Source of the DNA: Verrucomicrobiota bacterium
GTDB taxonomy: Bacteria > Verrucomicrobiota > Verrucomicrobiia > Chthoniobacterales > UBA10450
Assembly (NCBI GenBank): GCA_003218735.1
Contig: QHOJ01000069.1
Coordinates: 1-8,709, forward strand
Direction: 5' to 3'
Length of the DNA stretch: 8,709 nucleotides
Positions within the stretch are counted from its first letter, which is position 1. Every line of letters starts with the position of its first letter. The notes beneath the pieces are model-generated. The model searched no databases. It worked only from the letters and a program-made list of their open reading frames with translations, and was not told the origin of the DNA. Made by a program: the position numbers and the translations under genes. Below are positions 1-5,434 of the stretch, piece after piece.

Positions 1-21
1 CGAATCGCTCGTAGGCATTTT

Positions 22-1362
22 TCATTTCCCGATGCAAAATTGGCCAAAAACGGAATCGAGGATTTGTTCGACATCCACAGCGCCGATTACTTGTCCGACA
101 GCACGTAATCCTTCGTCCAGATCCACTGCGACATATTCCGCGGTCAGCCCATCGCGCATCGCTGCTCGGGCGCGATTGCACGATTCCAGCGCGCGGCGCA
201 AACAATCGCGATGACGAGTGTTAATCGCGACGGTGCTTTCCGGCCTCAGGTTTTGTTTGGTAATGCGCGTCAGAATTTTGTTTTCGAGCTCTGCCAGACC
301 TTCTCCCGTCGCGCATGAAATACGCAGCGCATCGAAACTTTTCCAATCCAAGTGTTCGGGCAGATCGCTTTTGTTCAAGAGCACAATTTCGCTCACATTG
401 CCGGCGCACTCCTCAAAATGCGAAGGCTGTGGCGCGTTGCGATCTGCGATGTGAAGGCGCAGGTCCGCTGTTTGCAACGATTTTTCCGTGCGAGCAATTC
501 CTTCCTGCTCGAGTGCGTTTGTTGATGTTCGCAGGCCGGCGGTATCGAGCAAGCGGATTGGCACTCCGCGAAGATTGATCATTTCTTCGATCGTATCACG
601 CGTGGTGCCGTGCGTTTCGCTTACGATCACGCGTTCGTAACCAAGAAGCCGATTCAGCAAGCTCGATTTACCGGCATTCGTCGCACCATAAATCACGACC
701 CGCACGCCTTCGCGCAGAATGCGGCCCTGATCGGCCGTCGCGAGCAGGCCTGTAATTTCGTCGCAAACCAAATCCAGGCGCGCCAGAAACGTTTCGCCTT
801 CGTCCGGCGCGATGCCTTCCTCCGGAAAATCGATCGAGGCGTTGATGTGCGCGATCATCGAAACCAATTCGTCACCGATTTTCCTGATCTTGTCGCCGAG
901 CCTGCCTTCGAGCTGCTCGGTGGCGGAACGCAATGCGAGATCGGTCCGGGCGCGAATGAGATCGATAACTGCTTCGGCCTGGGTCAGGTCCATTTTGCCA
1001 TTGAGAAATGCGCGCTCGGTGAATTCACCCGGGCGCGCTGCGCGTGCACCCGCGCGCAGACAAGCTTCGAGCACGTGTGCGCTGACCAGCGTTCCGCCGT
1101 GACAACTGATCTCGACCAAATCTTCGCTGGTGTAACTGGCGGGCCCGCGATGGATCGATAGCACCACTTGGTCGATCAACTGGCCCTCGCCATCGACGAT
1201 CTCGCCGAAATGCTGAACATGGGATGGAAATCGCGACGGCTTTTCTTTGCCGCGGAAGATTTGGTCTGCAATTTTAATCGCGTTCACGCCAGAAATTCGC
1301 ACCAGCGCAATCGCGCCCTCGCCGGCGGGCGTTGAAATCGCGGCGATAGTGTCGCCCGGCAC
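22..1362 (-). CDS. mnmE: tRNA uridine-5-carboxymethylaminomethyl(34) synthesis GTPase MnmE
   Basis: MnmE (TrmE) is a cytoplasmic GTPase that works with MnmG to add a carboxymethylaminomethyl group at C5 of wobble uridine 34, using a tetrahydrofolate one-carbon unit. Numbering from the GTG start gives 446 residues, close to the usual 450-460. The N-terminal folate-binding domain is followed by the conserved segment with PGEFT, RAFLNGK and QAEAV. The inserted G domain shows G1 GATNAGKS (226-233), GTTRD (252-256), DTAG (273-276), NKSD (330-333) and SCATG (349-353). Glu285 lies 12 residues after the DTAG aspartate, matching catalytic Glu282 of the E. coli enzyme. The protein ends in the family's FCIGK with its conserved cysteine, so it is complete. 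I chose the GTG at 1362 because family homology begins just after it (PGDTIAAISTPAGEG) and an AGGAAAGG site precedes it; the longer reading to 1473 would run into hisC. It lies 20 bases after the hisC stop and is probably co-transcribed. G1 has Thr where most homologs have Pro (GxPNAGKS). Confidence 0.97.
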   Translation of the reverse strand: MPGDTIAAISTPAGEGAIALVRISGVNAIKIADQIFRGKEKPSRFPSHVQHFGEIVDGEGQLIDQVVLSIHRGPASYTSEDLVEISCHGGTLVSAHVLEACLRAGARAARPGEFTERAFLNGKMDLTQAEAVIDLIRARTDLALRSATEQLEGRLGDKIRKIGDELVSMIAHINASIDFPEEGIAPDEGETFLARLDLVCDEITGLLATADQGRILREGVRVVIYGATNAGKSSLLNRLLGYERVIVSETHGTTRDTIEEMINLRGVPIRLLDTAGLRTSTNALEQEGIARTEKSLQTADLRLHIADRNAPQPSHFEECAGNVSEIVLLNKSDLPEHLDWKSFDALRISCATGEGLAELENKILTRITKQNLRPESTVAINTRHRDCLRRALESCNRARAAMRDGLTAEYVAVDLDEGLRAVGQVIGAVDVEQILDSVFGQFCIGK

Positions 1363-1370
1363 AAACGGTT

Positions 1371-1378
1371 CCTTTCCT
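1371..1378 (-). promoter_or_regulatory. Ribosome binding site deciding the mnmE GTG start
   Basis: Read on the minus strand, AGGAAAGG lies 8 bases before a GTG at 1362-1360. It fits a Shine-Dalgarno site and supports GTG over the in-frame upstream ATGs, which would overlap the end of hisC and add residues unlike any MnmE N-terminus. Confidence 0.7.
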
Positions 1379-1382
1379 GCGG

Positions 1383-2418
1383 TCAGACTTGTCGATGTTT
1401 TGGAAAAATCTCTTTCAGCGCGGCGATGCATTGCTTGTTTTGTTCCATCGTGCCCACGGAAATGCGCACCCATTCCGGCAATTGGTAGCCTTTAAGCGGG
1501 CGCACGATAATTTTTCTGGCGAGCAATTTCTGAAAGACAGCGGTCGCGTCGTCGACGTGGACCATTATAAAATTTGCCGCGCCCGGCACAAAATGGAGTT
1601 TCATTGCTGCGAATTGTTCTTGCAGATAAGCACGGCCTTGATCGACAACACGCTTGGTTTCGTGCTGATGGGCCTTGTCTTCGAGCGCGGCCAGCGCACC
1701 GGCATGAGCGATGGAATTGACGTTGAATGGCTGCCTCGTTTTACCAATGCGCAAACCGGCGAGCGCGTGAATTTTCGAGAAGGTGCGCAGAACCACGACG
1801 TTCCGGCCTTCGCGAACGTATTCGAGCGTGTCAGGAGGATTATCGAGGAACTCGAAATACGCTTCGTCGAAAACAACAATGATATTTTCCGGGAGGCGCG
1901 ACATGAACTTGTCGATCTTGCCCTGCGAAATCAAAGCACCGGTGGGATTATTGGGATTTGCGATGAAAATCACGCGCGTCTTTGGCGTGATCGCATCCAG
2001 GATCGCTTCAAGATCTTGCTCATAATCCGGACTTCGCGTTTCAATCGTGCACGCGCCGAAAAGGGTCGCGATCAATTTATAGGCGATAAAGGCGTATTCG
2101 GACGTGATCACATCATCACCGCGATGGAGGAAGGCGTGCCCGAGGAATTCGATCACCTCATTCGATCCGTTGCCGAGAATGATGTTTTCCGGCGCAAAAC
2201 CGAGCCTGGTCGCAAGCGCCTCGCGCAGATAAAAACTCCCGCCATCGGGATAAACATGCGCGTTTTCCAATGCGGCGCGCATCGCCTCGATTGCTTTGGA
2301 GGATTGCCCCAGTGGATTCTCGTTCGAAGCAAGCTTGATGATCGAGTCGGGATGTCGGCTTGCCTGGCTCATAAACCGCAAGATCACGCAGCTGCGGGTT
2401 CGCCAATTTCCAAATCAT
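1383..2418 (-). pseudogene. hisC: Histidinol-phosphate aminotransferase, frameshifted and internally deleted
   Basis: HisC is a fold-type I, pyridoxal-phosphate enzyme that transaminates imidazole-acetol phosphate to histidinol phosphate in histidine synthesis. Two reading frames must be joined. The ATG at 2418 encodes a family-like N-terminus (MIWKLANPQLRD, then VYEPGKP). After codon 21 (2356) homology jumps frames and resumes at 2354 with HPDSIIKLASNENPLG. Intact homologs usually have about 11 more residues between GKP and PDSIIKL, so roughly 30-35 bases appear lost. The second frame is open to the stop at 1383-1385 and carries LGNGSNEV, ANPNNPTG, FDEAYFEF, the Schiff-base lysine in RTFSKIHALAG, and the phosphate-binding arginine in GLRIG. 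Right after GLRIG (junction 1743/1742) it continues with KTRQPFNVNS; homologs normally have about 13 residues between. The GTG at 2387 would give a 334-residue protein without the VYEPGKP segment, starting within codons for the real N-terminus, so I do not favour it. Either a decaying gene or sequence/assembly errors would explain this. Another aromatic or histidinol-type aminotransferase role is possible. Confidence 0.85.
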
Positions 2419-2437
2419 TGGCGCAATCTAGACAAGA

Positions 2438-2466
2438 ATTATATTTTACGCTCGCCTATTTTGCGA
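2438..2466 (-). promoter_or_regulatory. Candidate sigma-70 promoter for hisC-mnmE
   Basis: On the minus strand a perfect TATAAT occupies 2443-2438, with a weak -35 candidate TCGCAA (2466-2461) 17 bases upstream. Transcription would begin about a dozen bases before the hisC ATG at 2418, leaving a very short leader. No clear Shine-Dalgarno site precedes that ATG. The -35 match is only 3 of 6, so this is tentative. Confidence 0.4.
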
Positions 2467-2476
2467 TCTGTCGCAA
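2461..2476. repeat. Perfect inverted repeat in the divergent intergenic region
   Basis: TTGCGA and TCGCAA form 6-base arms separated by TCTG. The repeat lies between the divergent hisC and cysteine desulfurase genes and its left arm coincides with the candidate hisC -35 element. It could be an operator for a dimeric regulator; the sequence does not name one. Confidence 0.4.
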
Positions 2477-2512
2477 TGGTTCGGCTTGCGATTCTGTTCC
2501 TAAGATTTGATC

Positions 2513-3715
2513 ATGACGGCGACGGCGGACGAATTGATTTACCTCGATAACAACGCGACGACGCAGCTCGATCCAAGCGTGATCGAGGAGATGCTGCCGT
2601 TTTTGATGGAGCATTACGGCAATCCTTCGAGCGGTTATGCATTCGCGGCAAGAGCGCGGAAGGCTCTCGATTTGGCCCGTGAACGGCTCGCGGCGCTGCT
2701 CGGATGTGAGCCCTCGGAAATTGTGTTCACGAGCGGCGGAACGGAATCGAACAATGCGGTGATCAACTCGGCGCTGCAAAGCGATCCCCGCGGAAAACAC
2801 GTGGTCACAAGCGCTGTAGAACACAGTGCTGTGTTGGGCCCTTGCCAGGACCTCGCGAAACGCGGCTGCGAGGTCACCTTCGTTGGGGTGGATCGGGATG
2901 GAAATGTCGATCTCGCCGAGTTGGAGGCGGCGATACGCCCGGAAACGGCACTCGTTTCGATGATGTGGGCGAACAACGAGACCGGTGTTTTATTTCCAGT
3001 CGAGCAGATCGCGGGAATATGCCGGGCGAAAGGCGTGCTGTTTCACACCGATGCCGTGCAAGCAGTCGGTAAAATTCCGATTCGCCTTCGCAATACGGCA
3101 ATCAATTTCCTTTCCCTCTCCGCGCACAAATTTCATGGACCAAAAGGTATCGGTGCACTTTACGTCAATCGGCGAACGCGTTTTAGCCCATTGATCGTGG
3201 GTGGCGGTCAGGAAAACGGGCGTCGTGGGGGAACGGAAAATGTCGCGTCGATTGTTGGTTTGGGAAAAGCAGCCGAACGCGCCGCCGAATATCTCCCGCA
3301 AGAACAAACGCAAGTTCGCGCGATGCGCGACCGGTTTGAAAAAACGATTCTTGAAAACGTACCCGGCGCATCGGTTAACGGCGCTGGTGCCGCGCGACTG
3401 CCAAACACATCGAGTTTCTCATTCGAAGAAATCGAATCGCCTGCGGCACTGCTGTTATTGGATCGACACCACATTTGTTGCTCGGCCGGCTCGGCATGCC
3501 GGACGGGGTCACAGGAAGCGTCGCACGTGCTGCGCGCAATGGATTCGAGGGGCGACGGCGCGCGGCGCAGCCTGCGCTTCTCACTTGGCCGGTATAACTC
3601 GGAGTCGCAGATCGACCGCGCGATTGAGATTGTACCGAAAGTCGTCGAGAAGCTGCGCCAACTGTCGGCGCCCGCTCGCGAAACCGCCGTTTCAACTGTA
3701 ACCACGGCGCTGTGA
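2513..3715 (+). CDS. Cysteine desulfurase, NifS/IscS family
   Basis: This pyridoxal-phosphate enzyme takes sulfur from L-cysteine as an enzyme persulfide, releasing alanine, and feeds iron-sulfur cluster assembly or tRNA thiolation. With the ATG at 2513 it has 400 residues, normal for the family. It opens with IYLDNNATTQLDP. Also visible are the cofactor-stacking histidine in SAVEHSAV (about His103), TDAVQAVGK with its aspartate and glutamine (about 180-188), the Schiff-base lysine in SLSAHKFHGPKG (about Lys206), GGGQENGRRGGTEN, and the catalytic cysteine in GSACRTGSQEASH (about Cys329). The longer catalytic loop places it in group I (NifS/IscS) and not SufS. A TTG two codons upstream (2507) is an alternative start; neither has a strong ribosome binding site. 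It is transcribed away from hisC-mnmE and lies 75 bases before pdxH, which makes its cofactor. No IscU, IscA or MnmA gene is in the window, so the sulfur acceptor is unknown and I give no gene symbol. Confidence 0.95.
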   Translation: MTATADELIYLDNNATTQLDPSVIEEMLPFLMEHYGNPSSGYAFAARARKALDLARERLAALLGCEPSEIVFTSGGTESNNAVINSALQSDPRGKHVVTSAVEHSAVLGPCQDLAKRGCEVTFVGVDRDGNVDLAELEAAIRPETALVSMMWANNETGVLFPVEQIAGICRAKGVLFHTDAVQAVGKIPIRLRNTAINFLSLSAHKFHGPKGIGALYVNRRTRFSPLIVGGGQENGRRGGTENVASIVGLGKAAERAAEYLPQEQTQVRAMRDRFEKTILENVPGASVNGAGAARLPNTSSFSFEEIESPAALLLLDRHHICCSAGSACRTGSQEASHVLRAMDSRGDGARRSLRFSLGRYNSESQIDRAIEIVPKVVEKLRQLSAPARETAVSTVTTAL

Positions 3716-3790
3716 GCCGTCCCGCGGCTTTGAGCCACTGGTCGACAATTTTCTTGCCTCGCAATATGGTGCGCACCTGTTGTTCTTAGA

Positions 3791-4441
3791 ATGGAGACGC
3801 CACGAGATCCTATTGCTTCCCGCTATGAGCACGCGGCGCATGGATTGCGCCGTCGCGATCTTGATCCTGATCCGATCAAACAATTCTCAAACTGGTTCAC
3901 CGCGGCGATCGAAGCTGAGATTCGCGACGTTAACGCGACGAGTCTCGCCACCGCCGGGCACGACGGCAAACCAACCGTGCGAATCGTATTATTAAAAGGC
4001 TTCGATTCAGACGGCTTCGTGTTTTTCACGAATTACGAAAGCGAAAAGGGCGTGCAGCTCGAAGCCAATCCTTACGCGGCGCTGGCATTTTATTGGATCG
4101 AACTGGATCGACAAATTCGCATCAGCGGGAAAGCGGAAAAAACTTCGCGCGAAGAATCGGAGCGCTATTTTCGTTCGCGACCGGTCGGCAGCCAGCTCGG
4201 CGCCTGGGCCTCGCGCCAGAGTGAAGTACTCGATGGACGTCGTGTATTGGATGCGCGAATGGCCGAAATGACCGAGCGCTACGGCGACAAGCCTATTCCG
4301 TTGCCGCCACACTGGGGTGGTTACCGAGTAAAACCGGATGTCATGGAATTCTGGCAGGGGCGTCCAAATCGCCTGCACGATCGATTTCGTTACCGGTTAC
4401 AGAGTGACGGCAGTTGGTTGATCGAACGGCTCGCGCCGTGA
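3791..4441 (+). CDS. pdxH: Pyridoxamine 5'-phosphate oxidase
   Basis: PdxH is an FMN-dependent cytoplasmic oxidase that converts pyridoxamine or pyridoxine 5'-phosphate into pyridoxal 5'-phosphate, the last step of one route and the salvage step. The 216 residues match the E. coli enzyme (218). GLRRRDL with DPIKQFSNW stands near the N-terminus. The FMN-binding strand RIVLLKGFDSDGFVFFTN covers 64-81, followed by YESEKG. SRPVGSQLGAWASRQS lies at 129-144, and the C-terminal signature runs from PPHWGGYRV through EFWQGR to RLHDRFRYR. Arg194 and His196 correspond to the substrate-binding Arg197 and His199 of E. coli. It ends in RLAP, as the E. coli enzyme does, so it is intact. The ATG at 3791 is chosen by homology; its ribosome binding site is poor. 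It probably shares a transcript with the upstream cysteine desulfurase and ends at the terminator near 4561. Confidence 0.97.
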   Translation: METPRDPIASRYEHAAHGLRRRDLDPDPIKQFSNWFTAAIEAEIRDVNATSLATAGHDGKPTVRIVLLKGFDSDGFVFFTNYESEKGVQLEANPYAALAFYWIELDRQIRISGKAEKTSREESERYFRSRPVGSQLGAWASRQSEVLDGRRVLDARMAEMTERYGDKPIPLPPHWGGYRVKPDVMEFWQGRPNRLHDRFRYRLQSDGSWLIERLAP

Positions 4442-4500
4442 ACGAAAACAGCCAATCCCAGACCTAAACTCGCGCCGAACAAGCGCAAATCGGCGGTCAT

Positions 4501-4525
4501 CCGCTTTCGCCAAAGCTAGAGCGCG
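4501..4525 (-). repeat. Possible dispersed repeat, copy 1 (inverted relative to 5290-5317)
   Basis: The sequence starting CCGCTTTCGCC and continuing AAAGCTAGAGCGCG aligns to the reverse complement of 5290-5317 at about 21 of 28 columns with three single-base gaps (my hand alignment). Both copies are intergenic. This may be a small dispersed or palindromic element; with two imperfect copies it could also be chance in GC-rich DNA. Confidence 0.3.
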
Positions 4526-4560
4526 ACAAATAGAGCGCCGCTACAAGGATTACGTTCCGC

Positions 4561-4601
4561 TCCGGATTCCGCGATCAGGATCACGCGGGCCGGATTTTTT
4601 T
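4561..4601 (+). terminator. Rho-independent terminator after pdxH
   Basis: TCCGG (4561-4565) pairs with CCGGA (4590-4594), and the inner CCGCG (4569-4573) pairs with CGCGG (4584-4588) around a 10-base loop. Seven T residues (4595-4601) follow directly. The T tract lies on the + strand only, so it would end the cysteine desulfurase-pdxH transcript. In the gene-free stretch 4442-4731 I see only this terminator and the repeat-like element at 4501-4525. Confidence 0.8.
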
Positions 4602-4731
4602 GGACGGCTTTTTAGTTCACGTTGGTTGCCCGCTTCGTGCCTCGCCCTTCCATTGGTTGCGACAATCGCTGTCGGAGCGGACGTGAAGAGATTGAGGGAC
4701 GCGCTGCCGCCACCATTTGCGAACTATTTGT

Positions 4732-5226
4732 ATGATCAATCCCAATAACGACGACATTACGAGGGACGAACCGCTTCCGACGCCGCTGCAGTCGAGCGAA
4801 GAAGAATTTGGCTCGGGTGGGCGCGAGCAGTTTCGTCGGACACAAAATAAATTTTCCACGGCAATGACTCACACGTGGGAGGGAACAAAAGAAAAAGCGG
4901 GCCGGGCGCGCGAGCGGACGGAATACTTCGTGCGCGAAAATCCAATGCCGACCATCCTCGGCGCGCTGGGACTTGGAATCGCTGTCGGATTGGCAATCCG
5001 CTATGCGACCGAGCCTAAAACCGAAGTCGAAGTAAAGTCCCCGCTCGGAAATCTGAACTGGAGCTTTCTTTCGCTTCCTTTCTTGTGGCCACTCTTTAAA
5101 TCAGCCAGGGAGAAGTACGAAACCTCGACCGAAGCGGTGAAAGACGGCGTTAAACGATTGAAAAAGATCGACGTCGACGATTACGCAAGGCCAATTCGCA
5201 AACGCTGGAAAGCGTGGACGCGTTGA
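4732..5226 (+). CDS. Small membrane-anchored ElaB/YqjD (DUF883)-like protein
   Basis: This predicted protein has 164 residues from the ATG at 4732; a TTG five codons upstream is less likely. Residues 1-70 are hydrophilic and probably helical, with a charged stretch (GTKEKAGRARERTEYFVREN). A short membrane span follows at about 71-91, rich in Gly and Ala (ILGALGLGIAVGLAIRY). The pattern of a basic amphipathic helix, then VRENP, then a glycine-rich anchor is that of ElaB/YqjD/DUF883 proteins, which in E. coli are inner-membrane proteins reported to bind ribosomes in stationary phase. Unlike those, the span is not at the C-terminus. A second hydrophobic patch (WSFLSLPFLWPLF, about 110-122) and a basic tail ending KRWKAWTR come after it. 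Function in this organism is unknown. It is probably a separate unit, since a terminator precedes it. Confidence 0.7.
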   Translation: MINPNNDDITRDEPLPTPLQSSEEEFGSGGREQFRRTQNKFSTAMTHTWEGTKEKAGRARERTEYFVRENPMPTILGALGLGIAVGLAIRYATEPKTEVEVKSPLGNLNWSFLSLPFLWPLFKSAREKYETSTEAVKDGVKRLKKIDVDDYARPIRKRWKAWTR

Positions 5227-5274
5227 TCGTCTAGCATTTGGACGAACAACTACGCGATTTCGCAGATTAGGTGG

Positions 5275-5326
5275 ATCGAACAGTCCCCACGGCGCGCCGT
5301 AGCGTGGCAAAGGCGGCTTGTTCGAT
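5275..5326. repeat. Hairpin-forming intergenic sequence with nested palindromes
   Basis: ATCGAACA (5275-5282) and TGTTCGAT (5319-5326) are perfect 8-base inverted arms. Between them, CCACG (5287-5291) can pair with CGTGG (5303-5307), and ACGGCGCGCCGT (5289-5300) is a perfect 12-base palindrome. No T tract follows, so it is not a standard terminator. It includes the second copy of the repeat-like sequence also seen inverted at 4501-4525. Confidence 0.45.
5290..5317 (+). repeat. Possible dispersed repeat, copy 2
   Basis: The sequence CGGCGCGCCGTAGCGTGGC followed by AAAGGCGGC resembles, in reverse complement, the intergenic sequence at 4501-4525. It forms the central part of the hairpin region between the ElaB/YqjD-like gene and resB. 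Confidence 0.3.
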
Positions 5327-5434
5327 GCTAGTCTAGACGGCGAAGTCGCATTTATTTTAGCATCGCCCGCGGAGCGGCCGATCCACCTTCTGTTTGAACG
5401 CACACACGTTCTCGCAGAAGATATCGATCTTCGC

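Noticed and set aside
610..1161. Long + strand frames opposite mnmE and hisC (also 1389-2510)
   Set aside because: They are antisense shadows of conserved genes with high GC third positions and show no protein-family features.
1363..1473. Longer mnmE start at 1473
   Set aside because: It overlaps the end of hisC and adds non-homologous residues; a GTG with a good ribosome binding site is available at 1362.
3715..3731. Hairpin AGCCG-TCCCG-CGGCT right after the cysteine desulfurase as a terminator
   Set aside because: The stem is only 5 bases and is followed by just two more T residues; pdxH follows closely and is likely co-transcribed.
4390..4500. Short minus-strand frame with a hydrophobic stretch (MTADLRLFGASLGLGLAVF)
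   Set aside because: It is under 40 codons, has no ribosome binding site, and half of it overlaps the 3' end of pdxH in the opposite sense; probably chance.
5318..5434. N-terminal 39-residue extension of ResB from a TTG start
   Set aside because: The added residues look unlike a ResB N-terminus, and the DNA overlaps the hairpin region; homology starts after the ATG at 5435.
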